A DNA stretch of 64,000 nt from Opitutia bacterium (GCA_002730975.1 PCBO01000135.1:1-64000); one strand, 5' to 3'. Numbered from the stretch's first letter, positions 40,967 to 51,136 are shown. Numbers and translations: made by a program. The notes: a model not told the origin generated them from the sequence alone.

Positions 40967-41935
40967 TTAGGCCTCGATGTTGGCCCAGACGTGAACGTGA
41001 GGCTTGCCCCTGAAGTACCATACCATCTTAGGACCTTCGACTTGCCATACGTCCCAGACGCTATCGTCGGCAATGTCCTCTTTCTTGTAGTAGGAGAGGT
41101 GCAGTTTGTTTATATCGTTGGCTTCGATGAGTTTCATGGCTTCGGTTGCATCTTGCTGACGGAAAGGAGCCATCAGGTCGGCCAAGACTTTGCGAAAAAG
41201 ATCCTTTTGGTCACCCGAGAAATCAGAAGCGGGAATTCCTTCGAGACCCTCAACGGTTCCTTTGGTTTCAATGGTTTTGTTTCCCCGTTCACCACGACTT
41301 CGTTTATCCAGAAGGGCGACCTTTTGTTGCTTGCCGTCTAAGGCTTGATAGAGCTCGTTGGCTCGCTTGGCCTGAAACCAGTAAGCGTTGCCGGGATGAT
41401 CGGGCGCTTCATAAAATCCTTTTGCGGCATGCCCGTAGAAAATAGGTCCGCCAAAGGCAGCTCCCTCCACGGAATCGCCATCGCAACGTCGAGTGCAGTG
41501 ACGTCCGGTAAATACGAATTCGAACTTGCCTGAACCGGGTTTGCCAAAAAGAGCGAAGGAACCCTTTCCAAAACCGCTGTCTCCGTCTACTTGGTCGAAT
41601 ACCTTTTGGGCGTATTCGGGGCTGTGCAACTTAAGAAATATTTCCCTGACCATTGCCTGTTGATCATCCGTAAATTGGTCGAGGCGGGTTTTGTTGATAT
41701 GCCAATTATTGTTAACCTTGGAACGCAGAGGATGATCGAAAGGAAGGCAAATAGCTTCGCGCTGTTTCTCATCCAAGCTTTTGTACAAGGTTTGGACCAA
41801 AGTTTCGGCAGTGGTTTTCTTGTCGGTTTTAGGTTTCCCCTGCAATGTTGTGGAAGCGAGGGCAACGGCGCTGGTGCATGCGGTCTTTGCTACGAATTGT
41901 CGACGAGAGAGGTGGTTTGCTGCTTCTTCAGTCAT
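40967..41935 (-). CDS. DUF3500 protein with Tat signal
   Basis: A 322-residue protein with a Tat signal (LSRRQFVAKTACTSAV, twin Arg, then hydrophobic AVALAS). The remainder matches the DUF3500 family as I know it: conserved HP-loops (CLPFDHPLRSKVNNNWHI), FVFTGRHCTRRCDGDS, GGPIFYGHAAKGFYEAPDHP and a YYKKEDIADDSVWDVWQ segment, with HVHVWANI at the end. Function is unknown. It lies 32 bases after the DUF1501 gene on the same strand. Confidence 0.8.
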   Translation of the reverse strand: MTEEAANHLSRRQFVAKTACTSAVALASTTLQGKPKTDKKTTAETLVQTLYKSLDEKQREAICLPFDHPLRSKVNNNWHINKTRLDQFTDDQQAMVREIFLKLHSPEYAQKVFDQVDGDSGFGKGSFALFGKPGSGKFEFVFTGRHCTRRCDGDSVEGAAFGGPIFYGHAAKGFYEAPDHPGNAYWFQAKRANELYQALDGKQQKVALLDKRSRGERGNKTIETKGTVEGLEGIPASDFSGDQKDLFRKVLADLMAPFRQQDATEAMKLIEANDINKLHLSYYKKEDIADDSVWDVWQVEGPKMVWYFRGKPHVHVWANIEA

Positions 41936-41967
41936 GGCTTTTTTTCTTTTAGGTTTTTAGTTTGAGT

Positions 41968-43419
41968 TCAAGCAAGGATATCTTTTACGACTTTGGCACC
42001 CTCTACACCGGTGAGTCTTTGATCGAGTCCAAGATAACGGTGCGTGAACCTTTCATGATCAATGCCAAGACATTGAAGAACGGTCGCGTTCAAGTCGTTC
42101 ACATGAACAGGATCTTCCAAGATGTTGTAGGCGAAGTCGTCTGTTTTACCATATTCTAGTCCTGCCTTTATTCCACCACCGGCCATCCACATGCTAAACG
42201 CCCGTCCGTGGTGGTCGCGACCGTGGTTGTTCTTGGTGAGTTTTCCCTGAGAATAAATAGTACGGCCGAATTCACCTCCGCATACGACCAACGTATCATC
42301 CAGTAAACCCCGTTGCTTGAGGTCGCGAACAAGTGCTGCTGCGGGTTGGTCGATGTCCTCGCACTGTTGGCGAATTTTCGAAGGAAGGGAACCGTGTTGA
42401 TCCCAGCCACGATGAAAGAGTTGAACATAGGGAACGCCGCGTTCGGCTAAGCGACGGGCGACGATACAATTGTGGGCGAAACTTCCTTTCTTTTTTGCAT
42501 CCTTTCCGTAAAGGTCGAGCACATGATCCGGCTCGTCCTTCATGTCAACTAATTCGGGCACGCTGGACTGCATGCGGAACGCCATTTCATACTGCGCTAT
42601 GCGGGCGTCGATTTCGGGGTCGCCTGTTTCTTGCTTCTTGGCTTGGTTTATCTTGGCGATACCATCCAGCATGGAGCGACGAACCTCACGCGTGACACCC
42701 GGGGGATTGGAGAGATACAGAACGGGGTCGCCCGCACTGCGAAACTTCACTCCTTGGTGCTTGGAAGGAAGGAAACCACTTCCCCACAAGCGATCGTAAA
42801 GAGCTTGAGATTGGCCCCGACCTTTTGAAATCATTACGACGTAGCCAGGCAGGTTGCGATTCGGACTTCCCAGCCCCCAGCTCAGCCAAGCTCCCATAGA
42901 CGGTTTACCGGGTTGCTGGACGCCGGTGTTGATGGCAGTGATGGCGGGATCATGGTTTATTGCTTCCGTGTGAACGGACTTTATGAGGGTAATCTCATCG
43001 GCAATGCCGGCGATGTTGGGAACAATATCGCTAAACCAGCTGCCGTTTTGACCATGACGCGAGAATTCGAACATGGGTGCCACGCAGGGAAAGGATTTCT
43101 GGCCCGAAGTCATTCCCGTTATCCGCTGACCTTGTCGAATGGAGTCGGGAAGCTCGATGCCATGGATATCTCGCATTGCGGGGTGGTAGTCGTACATATC
43201 GATATGCGACGGACCGCCGGAGAAAAATAAATAAATCACTCGTTTAGCCTTCGGTCTGAAATGAATACCTCCAAGTGTGCCTCCAAGCCCATCATTCGGA
43301 TTTGCTGCGGTCAAAGCTGGATTAAGGATGTTGGCGGCTCCCAGCGCTCCCAACCCGCGCGCACCCAGATTGAGAAGTTTGCGGCGAGTTAATACCTGAT
43401 TTATTTCTTGTGGATTCAT
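41968..43419 (-). CDS. DUF1501 (sulfatase-like alkaline phosphatase fold) protein
   Basis: A 483-residue protein of the DUF1501 family, related to alkaline phosphatase/sulfatase folds. The twin Arg near the start ([16 protein letters not shown]) marks a Tat signal. Conserved blocks are [48 protein letters not shown] and [19 protein letters not shown]. In PVC bacteria this family is nearly always encoded beside the large DUF1549/DUF1553 protein, as here (20-base gap), and the pair is thought to be envelope proteins of polysaccharide metabolism. Confidence 0.93.
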   Translation of the reverse strand: MNPQEINQVLTRRKLLNLGARGLGALGAANILNPALTAANPNDGLGGTLGGIHFRPKAKRVIYLFFSGGPSHIDMYDYHPAMRDIHGIELPDSIRQGQRITGMTSGQKSFPCVAPMFEFSRHGQNGSWFSDIVPNIAGIADEITLIKSVHTEAINHDPAITAINTGVQQPGKPSMGAWLSWGLGSPNRNLPGYVVMISKGRGQSQALYDRLWGSGFLPSKHQGVKFRSAGDPVLYLSNPPGVTREVRRSMLDGIAKINQAKKQETGDPEIDARIAQYEMAFRMQSSVPELVDMKDEPDHVLDLYGKDAKKKGSFAHNCIVARRLAERGVPYVQLFHRGWDQHGSLPSKIRQQCEDIDQPAAALVRDLKQRGLLDDTLVVCGGEFGRTIYSQGKLTKNNHGRDHHGRAFSMWMAGGGIKAGLEYGKTDDFAYNILEDPVHVNDLNATVLQCLGIDHERFTHRYLGLDQRLTGVEGAKVVKDILA

Positions 43420-43439
43420 GACAATAGATTAATCAAAAG

Positions 43440-46400
43440 TTATTCTCGGTTGAGAGTTTCGTCGAGATTCAGGATCATTGATGCAAGCAATGTCCAAGTC
43501 GCATGTTCGGCTGAATTAAGAGATTCATCGGGCTTGGAGTCTCCAAACGCAAGGAGCTGCTTGGCTCTTTCGGGTTCTTTTTGGAAGAGTTCGAGTTGCT
43601 CGTCATGGGCGGATTTTAAAACACTTCGCCGTAATTCGTCGGAGAGTCTAGCTGTGGCCAACTCGAAGGCAAAATCGAGCCTGCCATTAAAGTCGGAGCG
43701 ACCACTTTTTAGAATACGCTCGGCAAATACGCGGCTTGCTTCCACGAACTGCTCGTCGTTTAAAGTGATCAGAGCTTGCATCGGTGTATTCGTTCGTTGT
43801 CTCTTGAGCACACATTTTTCTCGAGTGGGTGTGTCGAAAGCCATGAGCGCGGGTTGTGGTGCCGAACGCTTCCAGTAGGTGTATAAGCTCCGTCGATAGA
43901 GTTTTTCTCCTTTGTCCGCGACGAATCGACGGCCTCCGCTGAGGGAAACCTCAACCCAGAGTCCTGGCGGTTGATAAGGCTTTACTCCGGAACCGCCAAA
44001 TTGCTGAAGCAGGAGACCGCTGACAGCCAAGGCGTTGTCGCGTACGAATTCACCCATCAATCGGAATCTTGGTGCTCTAGCATGCCATCTGTTTAATGGA
44101 TCTACCTCGAGGTGTTTGGATGAAGTTTTGGATGTTTGACGATAAGTGGCGGACATAACCATTTGTTTGATCGCTCTCTTTACGTTCCATCCGTTGTCTC
44201 GAAGATCAGCTGCGAGCCAGTCCAGCATGTCAGGGTGCGTAGGCCAACTACCTTGCGAACCGAAATCACTTGGAGTGTCAACAACACCTTCTGAGAAAAT
44301 AGTTTGCCAATGGCGATTCGCAGTAACTCGTGCAGTGAGGGGGTGTTCGGGGTTCATGAGCCATTTGGCCATGCCCAAGCGGGTCTTTGGAAGATTCTCG
44401 GGCATTGGCGGAAGGAAGGCAGGCGTCTCGGCGGTAATTTCCGCAGATTTGTCGGGACTGGAGTAGTTTCCCCGCATGAGAAGGAAGGTTTTGCGCATTT
44501 TGTTTTGCGGGTTGTCAGCCATGACCATGGTGTTGATTTTCGAGTTGCCGCTGAGGGAAGCAAGTTGCCCATCTATTTTTCTCCTTTGGTCGATCAAGGC
44601 CTTGTAAGGCTTGTCCTGAGAGTTGAGGAAATGCTCGAAAAGGACCTTGGTTTGCTCGGGGGTACGGTCGGAGGGGGCGAGGGCAAGAAGTGGCCCGATG
44701 GGGTCGGAACCCGATAAGGCCTTCACCTCGGCGTCGCTCAATTCACGATCATAGAACCGGACGTCGTCCATCTCAAGACCATTGGCGAATGAGGAATTAA
44801 AACGTCTGCCGAGTCGCAGGGGTTTCTTTGTGACAATGGTTGCGTTGAGGCCATCCGCTTCCACCTTTTTCTGTAGTGGTTCACCGTTGAGATAAATTTT
44901 TGTGCCCGCAGCCGAACCCGAGCCATCGTAGGTTGTGAAAATATGCTGCCATTGTTTTGCCGCGATCTTTTTCGTCCCAACCACTTTGACGGCGTTTTCT
45001 TGCCATTTGCTAACAATATGAGCACCTGGCAAACCACCTTGCAACCATAGATCATATCCACGATAGTTATTCCCTTCATCCATCTTTCCGAACACGCAAC
45101 CGCTGTAATTCCCGTTAGGAGCCTTTACCCAGGATCCGTAACTGAAAGGCTTGTTCCACTCAAAGTCTCCAAAGCCTTTTACTTCCACAAATCCATTGCC
45201 TTCTATTTTTAGTCCGCCACCAAACTTTCCTGCCCCGATAGCTTTGGCCTTCCCATGCAACTTGTTTTCACCTTGCTTGCGAACAAGATCTTTAGTCAGG
45301 CTTTTCTCGAACGAATCCAGTGGCAGGTGGGCTACTATTCCGCCGGGTTCAATGGGCTTGGATTCACCCTTTCCGGCAACTTCCAAGAATTGTTCCTCGG
45401 CCCATTGCTCAAAGGCTTTCTTGGCTTGGCCTTTTCGGATATCCAGTTTCTTGGCCAGTTCTTTGCCCTGTATCTCGATTACAGCTTTCTTCTTGTCGTC
45501 ATCAGGGTTGCCGACATTCACTACCGGAGCCTGGTTTCCTCTTCGAGTCTGCATTCCGGGGTCGGCGTTATTGTTGTAGAAGGCATAGAACTGGTAGTAT
45601 TCCTTTTGCGAAATGGGGTCGTACTTGTGTGAGTGGCACTGGGCGCATTCCATGGTCAACCCCATCCAGACGTTGCCTGTGGTCTTTACCCGATCTACCA
45701 CGTATTCCACTCGAAACTCCTCCGCGATGACTCCTCCTTCGTCGGTCGTGGCATGATTGCGGTTAAACCCTGATGCTATCTTTTGTTGCGTGGTAGCTTC
45801 CGGCAGGAGGTCGCCGGCCAATTGCTCAATAGTGAATTGGTCGAAAGGCATGTTGTCTCGGTAAGCCCGAAGCACCCAATCTCTCCACGGCCACATGGTT
45901 CTCGGGCCATCATCGTGAAATACCGAGGTGTCTCCATAGCGGGCGGCATCCATCCAGACAAGGGACATTCTTTCCGCGTATGCCTCCGAATCAAGTAGGC
46001 GATCGACTAGAGCCTCATAGGCATGGTCGGACTTGTTATTCAAAAACGCCTGAACCTCCTCGGGTGTGGGCGGGAGTCCGGTGAGATCGAAACTGAGTCG
46101 TCGAATCAAAGTTCTGCGGTCAGCCTCCGCAGAGGGTTGCAGATCATTCTTCTCCAGAGTGGCGAGAATGAAATGATCTAGAGGATTGATTGGCCAACTG
46201 ACATTTTTCACTTTGGGCAGCTCAGGCTTCTTCAAGGAAACGAACGACCAATGCCCCTCCCACTTGGCTCCTTGCTCAATCCATTTCCTTAAGATGGTGA
46301 TTTCACGCTCGCTTAGATCTTTCTTGCTTTCGGGTGGAGGCATTACTTCGTCGGGATCCTTGGAAAGCACGCGATGCCATAGCTCGCTTTTTCCCAAATC

Positions 46401-46628
46401 TCCCGCCACAATGGCACGAATACCGTCTCTGTCGTCAAATGCCGACTCTTGGATGTCTAGTCGCAGTTTCGCTTTCCTTGATTTTTCCGACGGGCCGTGA
46501 CAATGGTAGCACTTGCCGGACAGGATCGGCTGTACGTCTCGATTGAACTTTATCAATTCCGGGATTTTTCCGGACAATCCCAAACTGAGAGAAATCGATA
46601 GAATACCAAGAAGGTAGAATTTGTTCAT
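43440..46628 (-). CDS. Large secreted heme-motif DUF1549/DUF1553 protein with LamG-like insert
   Basis: A 1062-residue protein. The signal peptide is about 1-20. A cytochrome c-like PSC1 domain at about 28-115 has the heme motif CYHCH (Cys40 to His44). DUF1549 follows (about 140-370) with GLPPTPEEVQAFL, RMSLVWMDAARYGD and CAQCHSHKYDP. A LamG/concanavalin-like domain (about 430-640; WVKAPNGNYSGCVFG, LRLGRRFNS) lies in the middle, and DUF1553 ends the protein (about 780-1050; TRLGMAKWLMNPEHPL, RVTANRHWQTIF). These proteins are probably periplasmic or outer-membrane oxidoreductases. It is probably the first gene of the run with DUF1501 and DUF3500 genes. Confidence 0.92.
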   Translation of the reverse strand: MNKFYLLGILSISLSLGLSGKIPELIKFNRDVQPILSGKCYHCHGPSEKSRKAKLRLDIQESAFDDRDGIRAIVAGDLGKSELWHRVLSKDPDEVMPPPESKKDLSEREITILRKWIEQGAKWEGHWSFVSLKKPELPKVKNVSWPINPLDHFILATLEKNDLQPSAEADRRTLIRRLSFDLTGLPPTPEEVQAFLNNKSDHAYEALVDRLLDSEAYAERMSLVWMDAARYGDTSVFHDDGPRTMWPWRDWVLRAYRDNMPFDQFTIEQLAGDLLPEATTQQKIASGFNRNHATTDEGGVIAEEFRVEYVVDRVKTTGNVWMGLTMECAQCHSHKYDPISQKEYYQFYAFYNNNADPGMQTRRGNQAPVVNVGNPDDDKKKAVIEIQGKELAKKLDIRKGQAKKAFEQWAEEQFLEVAGKGESKPIEPGGIVAHLPLDSFEKSLTKDLVRKQGENKLHGKAKAIGAGKFGGGLKIEGNGFVEVKGFGDFEWNKPFSYGSWVKAPNGNYSGCVFGKMDEGNNYRGYDLWLQGGLPGAHIVSKWQENAVKVVGTKKIAAKQWQHIFTTYDGSGSAAGTKIYLNGEPLQKKVEADGLNATIVTKKPLRLGRRFNSSFANGLEMDDVRFYDRELSDAEVKALSGSDPIGPLLALAPSDRTPEQTKVLFEHFLNSQDKPYKALIDQRRKIDGQLASLSGNSKINTMVMADNPQNKMRKTFLLMRGNYSSPDKSAEITAETPAFLPPMPENLPKTRLGMAKWLMNPEHPLTARVTANRHWQTIFSEGVVDTPSDFGSQGSWPTHPDMLDWLAADLRDNGWNVKRAIKQMVMSATYRQTSKTSSKHLEVDPLNRWHARAPRFRLMGEFVRDNALAVSGLLLQQFGGSGVKPYQPPGLWVEVSLSGGRRFVADKGEKLYRRSLYTYWKRSAPQPALMAFDTPTREKCVLKRQRTNTPMQALITLNDEQFVEASRVFAERILKSGRSDFNGRLDFAFELATARLSDELRRSVLKSAHDEQLELFQKEPERAKQLLAFGDSKPDESLNSAEHATWTLLASMILNLDETLNRE

Positions 46629-46837
46629 GAAGTTTGTATCGTTCTTCTAAAAATTAAACATCATTTTCTCTTCTGCGCTATGAGGATGTTATAGAATAAT
46701 TTATTCATTATAATTCAATCGTTGGACAAATTATCTATGAATCATTCAAATTTAAATATCGTCTCTGAGAGCGCGCAAGAGAATTTGTCTCAAATGCAAC
46801 ATCATTTTTCCTTGAGTGATTCATTCTTGAAAACTTG

Positions 46838-47383
46838 CTAGCTGGTAATATCTCCTTTCAAACTCAATATATCGGGCAACCAATCTTCGGGATGGTCTAA
46901 GAGATGACGGTTTTCAAGATTCTGAAGCATGTCGCTCACTCTTTCGCCGGTAACCGGGTGGCAATGATCGGGAGCAATCTCAACCAATGGCACTAGAACG
47001 AAGTCGCGTTCGGGAATTCGGGGATGAGGGAGCGAGAGCTGTTCGCTTTCTATGATCATGTCACCGTGCAGGAGCAGATCGAGATCGATCATACGAGGAC
47101 CATTTGCGTGAATCACCTCTTTTCCTAGAGCATCTTCGACCCCGTGCAATTGGCGAAGGAAGTCTGGAGGAGAAAGTTCCGTAAGGATTTTGGCTACCGC
47201 ATTCACGAAGTCGGGTTGGTCTTGAAAACCGTAAGGCGACGAACGATATAGGCGTGAAACGGCAATTACATCTCCAAATACGGAAACCAAATCCAAAGCC
47301 TTCCCGAAAGTCCTCCGAGGATTCCCAAGGTTCGCCCCCAATCCAACGAAAGCTTCAAGTTTCAACCTGCACCTTGATTTCAC
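46838..47383 (-). CDS. folK: 2-amino-4-hydroxy-6-hydroxymethyldihydropteridine pyrophosphokinase
   Basis: Transfers pyrophosphate from ATP to the pterin before dihydropteroate synthesis. The 181-residue protein has VGLGANLGNPRRTF, RLYRSSPYGFQDQPDFVNAV, and the metal and substrate block GPRMIDLDLLLHGD, followed by LPHPRIPERDFVLVPL. The start is GTG at 47383, which overlaps folB by 29 bases; a TTG at 47365 would overlap by 11. It is the last gene of the folate operon. Confidence 0.93.
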   Translation of the reverse strand: MKSRCRLKLEAFVGLGANLGNPRRTFGKALDLVSVFGDVIAVSRLYRSSPYGFQDQPDFVNAVAKILTELSPPDFLRQLHGVEDALGKEVIHANGPRMIDLDLLLHGDMIIESEQLSLPHPRIPERDFVLVPLVEIAPDHCHPVTGERVSDMLQNLENRHLLDHPEDWLPDILSLKGDITS

Positions 47384-47705
47384 GAAGACCTAATTTACCT
47401 GTATATCGAGGCTTTTCAACGCTGAGCCCAACCTTGCTTACGGGAAACGCTTCTCTTAAGCTTTCTGCGAGCACTTGAGCGAATCGCTCCAGCATCTTGC
47501 CATCATAGGCAGTGGCAAACTTCTTAATGAAAGCAATCACTTCGCGATAGTCGATGCCGTCCGACAATTCGTCGGTTTTCCGTACCTTCTCGAAATTGTA
47601 CTCAAGTTCGACCGTGACGATTAGATCCTGCGGGGCAAGCAGTTCCTCCTCCAGCAGACCAATTCGAGCCATCACCTCGATTCCTTTCAATTGAATGCTT
47701 CCCAT
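47355..47705 (-). CDS. folB: Dihydroneopterin aldolase
   Basis: Cleaves dihydroneopterin to 6-hydroxymethyldihydropterin. The 116-residue protein has IQLKGIEVMARIGLLEEE, PQDLIVTVELEYN, the catalytic Lys region DGIDYREVIAFIKKFATA, and LERFAQVLAESLREAF. The ATG at 47705 begins the usual short N-terminus; an upstream TTG at 47756 would add 17 residues. It overlaps folK and lies 54 bases after folP. Confidence 0.93.
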   Translation of the reverse strand: MGSIQLKGIEVMARIGLLEEELLAPQDLIVTVELEYNFEKVRKTDELSDGIDYREVIAFIKKFATAYDGKMLERFAQVLAESLREAFPVSKVGLSVEKPRYTGKLGLREIKVQVET

Positions 47706-47759
47706 GTTTTTCAAATAGTTTAACTGAATGTCGGTGGACGAAAAAGGCAAAAGCAAATA

Positions 47760-48590
47760 CTAAGAAAATGGTCCATTCAAGGTGTTGATGACTTCCAATG
47801 CCTGTACGGTTTCTCGGACATTGTGAACTCTGATGACTTCGGCGCCCTTACGAGCACTTTCGATAGCGGCTGCGAGTGAACCGCCCAAGCGGTCCTTGGG
47901 GTTAGGAGCACCGCATAGATGGTCTATCCATGATTTTCTGGATGCCCCTATAAGAATGCCCCAGCGATCGTCGCACAGGGCGTCGAGGTTTTGTATGAGG
48001 GCGAGGTTGTGATCGAGGGCCTTGCCAAAGCCGATTCCGGGGTCCATCCATACCTTGGGTAACTTTTTGTCGGCGAGACGTTTTGCTTGCCCTTTGAAGA
48101 AGGCTAGAACCTCGCCTGTTACGTCGTCGTAGGCGGGAGCGTTCTGCATGGTCTTGGGCAAGCCTTGGGCGTGCATTAGGACATACCCTGCTTGATGGCG
48201 TTCAGCGAGGTCGAAGAGGGTGGTGTCGGACCCGCTCGATACATCGTTGACGACATGGGCTCCCGCCTCTAGGGCGGCTCGGGCTACATCAGGTTTGGTG
48301 GTGTCTATGGAGATGACACACTCGTCCGATGGTAGAGCTTCGATCACAGGCATGATCCGACGAAGTTCCTCGTCAACGGAAACTGAGTCACTGCCCGGAC
48401 GAGTGCTCTCGCCTCCGACGTCGATGAATTGGGCTCCTTCCTCAAGCATTTGCCAAACTCTATCGACTGCCTTGGCAACCTCTAGGTGTCGACCACCATC
48501 GCTAAATGAATCGGGTGTTACGTTCAGGATTCCCATGACGGCTGGATACCGTATGCGAAAGTCTTGTCCGTTGAAATTATGTTGTTTCAT
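47760..48590 (-). CDS. folP: Dihydropteroate synthase
   Basis: Joins p-aminobenzoate to hydroxymethyldihydropterin pyrophosphate, the sulfonamide target. The 276-residue TIM barrel has the signature MGILNVTPDSFSDGG, then FIDVGGESTRPGS, VVNDVSSGSD, WMDPGIGFGKALDHN and a C-terminal VIRVHNVRET. The start at 48590 overlaps the pabC stop by 4 bases, so these two are coupled. Confidence 0.96.
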   Translation of the reverse strand: MKQHNFNGQDFRIRYPAVMGILNVTPDSFSDGGRHLEVAKAVDRVWQMLEEGAQFIDVGGESTRPGSDSVSVDEELRRIMPVIEALPSDECVISIDTTKPDVARAALEAGAHVVNDVSSGSDTTLFDLAERHQAGYVLMHAQGLPKTMQNAPAYDDVTGEVLAFFKGQAKRLADKKLPKVWMDPGIGFGKALDHNLALIQNLDALCDDRWGILIGASRKSWIDHLCGAPNPKDRLGGSLAAAIESARKGAEVIRVHNVRETVQALEVINTLNGPFS

Positions 48591-49369
48591 TCTCCAACTT
48601 TAACTGTTTCGAAGGTTTTTTGGAGTTTCAATAGGTTTTTTTGGGAAGAGCGTTGCCAACGGACTTCAGGAATGGTTGCGAGAGAGACGACCTCGCGACC
48701 GGAACCACAGAGGATAATTTCATTAAAGTCGACGAGTTCGTCGAGAGTTGGTGAACGTCGTTCGATCTCGAAGGTGTTTTTACTTAAAAGAAGTTGGGAA
48801 AGAACGATGCCCGGAAGAATGTCTTCCTCGGGAACAACGAGATAGTTGTCTTGGGCGAAGAGGAGGTTTGAGGTCGCGCTTTCTAGGACTCGGTCGTCAG
48901 TCGGATGAACGATTAGAAAATCTTCCTTTCCAATGTCTAGTTCACCAAGGCGTCCGTACAATTCCTTGTCGAAAGTTGACTTTGCTTCGGGCACCGGTCG
49001 AAGGTGCCGGAGTATCCTCGCGGACAGCTCGGGATCGGTCGGGTTGGCCGGTCGGGCATAGAGAGCGAGGCAATCCTCGTGGAGGCAAACGCGAACGAGG
49101 AATGGCGTGGGGAATTGTGTCGAGTGAAGGAAGGTCTCTATATGTTTGCGAATCTGTACTTGGGAAACGATGGCCTTTATCTCGAGCAGGCATGCGGATT
49201 CCTCCAAGCGAGCGAGGTGAGCATGGAGGAAAAGAGGGGTGGGCGAGGCACCTTCCACTCGAATAGTAGTGAAGGCTCCCTTGCAACCCCAAGGTTGCGG
49301 AGGAGTGACGGAAGCACCGTCCCTATCCCATGCAATAGCGGATGACGTTGGCGAGAATGGCTTGACCAT
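48587..49369 (-). CDS. pabC: Aminodeoxychorismate lyase (PabC-like)
   Basis: A 260-residue PLP enzyme of the branched-chain aminotransferase class IV fold. It has GAFTTIRVEG, LFLHAHLARLEESAC, the Lys region VPEAKSTFDKELYGRL and VLESATSNLLFAQD, followed by EEDILPGIVLSQLL. It makes p-aminobenzoate from aminodeoxychorismate. A close class IV enzyme (D-amino acid or branched-chain transaminase) is excluded by its place between pabA and folP. The start overlaps pabA by 47 bases. Confidence 0.9.
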   Translation of the reverse strand: MVKPFSPTSSAIAWDRDGASVTPPQPWGCKGAFTTIRVEGASPTPLFLHAHLARLEESACLLEIKAIVSQVQIRKHIETFLHSTQFPTPFLVRVCLHEDCLALYARPANPTDPELSARILRHLRPVPEAKSTFDKELYGRLGELDIGKEDFLIVHPTDDRVLESATSNLLFAQDNYLVVPEEDILPGIVLSQLLLSKNTFEIERRSPTLDELVDFNEIILCGSGREVVSLATIPEVRWQRSSQKNLLKLQKTFETVKVGE

Positions 49370-49904
49370 GACTAGTAAGAAAAGATTCGGGATGGTATTG
49401 CATGCCGAAGAGGTGTCTTTCGCAATCCTCGAAGGATAGGGGAACGTTGCGGACGCGATCGCGAGCAGTGGTCCGAATGCCCGTCGGCAAAAGTGAAAGG
49501 CTTGCTGATTCGACTTGAAGCGAGTGGTAGCGACCGACCTTTACGGGGGGCTCGATACCGGCATAGGTGACGGATTCGGGATCTGTTTCGATTTCGGTTT
49601 TCACTCCATGGAGGACTTGCGGTTGTCGAACGATGTGAGCCCCTTCCTCCTCAAGGATAAGCTGAAAGCCCAGGCAAACCCCAAGGATTGGTTTTTTACC
49701 ACGCAGTTGGTGATAAAGCGCCTGAGTCTCCGGATAGTCTGCGGGCTTTCCGGGGCCGGGTGAAAAAACGACCATCCTCGATTCTTCTGAATTTGCTACT
49801 TCGGAAGCCTCGAGACGATCGAGCACCACGACTTCCTCAAAGTCTGAGAGCAGATGCTCGAGATTTCGGGTGAAGGAGTCCTTGTGGTCAACGAGGAGGA
49901 TCAT
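49323..49904 (-). CDS. pabA: Aminodeoxychorismate synthase glutaminase subunit (PabA)
   Basis: A 193-residue class I glutamine amidotransferase. The catalytic Cys77 is in ILGVCLGFQLIL; the His and Glu of the triad are in FGMQYHPESFLT. The oxyanion block is VVFSPGPGKPADYPET. It gives ammonia to PabB. Its start overlaps the pabB stop by 4 bases. It might also serve as TrpG, but no trp genes are near. Confidence 0.93.
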   Translation of the reverse strand: MILLVDHKDSFTRNLEHLLSDFEEVVVLDRLEASEVANSEESRMVVFSPGPGKPADYPETQALYHQLRGKKPILGVCLGFQLILEEEGAHIVRQPQVLHGVKTEIETDPESVTYAGIEPPVKVGRYHSLQVESASLSLLPTGIRTTARDRVRNVPLSFEDCERHLFGMQYHPESFLTSHGQAILANVIRYCMG

Positions 49905-51136
49905 CGCAACAGGTCAAGCAGGGCACGTGCCTTTACTCCGTTTTCGTTGTATTCGTATTTCGGAGAGGAATTCACGACTATGCCGCCGCCCGCTTGGGCA
50001 AAGCAACGATCTTCTAGAATCAAGAGAGCCCGAATGATGAGATTGAGTCGAATCGAACCATCGTCTCCAATAGTGCCAAAGCTCCCTGTGTATGGCCCTC
50101 GAAAAGAGGGTTCGAGCGAGTCGATGATTTCGATCGTACGAATCTTTGGGCATCCCGTGATGGTTCCTCCCGGAAGCATGGCTCGAAGGAGGTCTGCAAG
50201 ATCACAATCGGAACGAAGCCGTCCCTCGATCGTGGACACGAGGTGAAAGAGGTGGGCATAGGTCTCCACTTCTCGAAACCGAGCTATCCGGACGCTTCCG
50301 GGTTCACAGACTGCGGAAAGGTCGTTTCGTTGGAGGTCGACCAGCATGTTGTGCTCGGTTACTTCTTTGGAATCACCAAGAAAACGGGCGATTGCTTCGC
50401 TGTCGCAAATACCGGATTTCCGTTCGTGAGTTCCGCCGATGGGGCGAGTTACGATTTTATCGTCCGTTTTATCGATTACCGTTTCAGGGGAACAACTGAC
50501 GATTGCAAATTCAGGTTGGCGAATCAAGAAAGCTTCCGGAGAAGGATTCGCGGCGTGAAGACGGCGAAAGGCGTCGATGGGATCGATCGAGATTCGGGCT
50601 TCGTGACGCTGGGAAATCTTTATCTGGTAGGTCTCCCCGTCGAGAATGGCATTTCGAGCAGTGGCGAATACCTTCTGATAATCTTCGAAGGAAAGGTTGC
50701 AAATGATCTCTACGGAATTCGCCGAGGGGGTCGGAACCATAGGATTTAACAAACTTGAGGCTAGTTCCTCTTCGCGATCAGGTAGAGTTGACTCTATGGT
50801 TATAAGACTCTCCCTCAAGCGTAAGATCGTTTGCGGGCGGCCGAAAAAACCCTCCGGAACCGAAATGTCGCGGTCAGCCCTAAGCTGAATACCTGCATGT
50901 TTGGCTAGGAATTCGTATCCGAAGAATCCTACCCAACCGGAAAAGGACAACCCCGAGGGTGAAACCGTTTCAGCCAGCTTGCCGATTTGCTCTGAACTAT
51001 TGATCGAATCCAGGGTCAAGGTTTCTGCAAAGTCGAGATAGGCGACGAACCCTCTTCCTTGCTCGGTGCCGACCATCAACGGCCCATCCAAATGAGACAA
51101 GCTAGCCAGCGCATCAAGAACCTCAATCTCCTTCAT
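49901..51136 (-). CDS. pabB: Aminodeoxychorismate synthase component I (PabB)
   Basis: A 411-residue chorismate-binding enzyme. The signature region is MLPGGTITGCPKIRTIEIID, then YTGSFGTIGDDGSIRLNLII and a C-terminal GGIVVNSSPKYEYNEN. Other blocks are GETYQIKISQRH, SPEAFLIRQPEFAIVSCSPE and TRPIGGTHERK. The lysine of IKISQR-type active sites is present. Together with PabA it makes aminodeoxychorismate. The start overlaps the HAD gene stop by 4 bases. Confidence 0.93.
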   Translation of the reverse strand: MKEIEVLDALASLSHLDGPLMVGTEQGRGFVAYLDFAETLTLDSINSSEQIGKLAETVSPSGLSFSGWVGFFGYEFLAKHAGIQLRADRDISVPEGFFGRPQTILRLRESLITIESTLPDREEELASSLLNPMVPTPSANSVEIICNLSFEDYQKVFATARNAILDGETYQIKISQRHEARISIDPIDAFRRLHAANPSPEAFLIRQPEFAIVSCSPETVIDKTDDKIVTRPIGGTHERKSGICDSEAIARFLGDSKEVTEHNMLVDLQRNDLSAVCEPGSVRIARFREVETYAHLFHLVSTIEGRLRSDCDLADLLRAMLPGGTITGCPKIRTIEIIDSLEPSFRGPYTGSFGTIGDDGSIRLNLIIRALLILEDRCFAQAGGGIVVNSSPKYEYNENGVKARALLDLLR

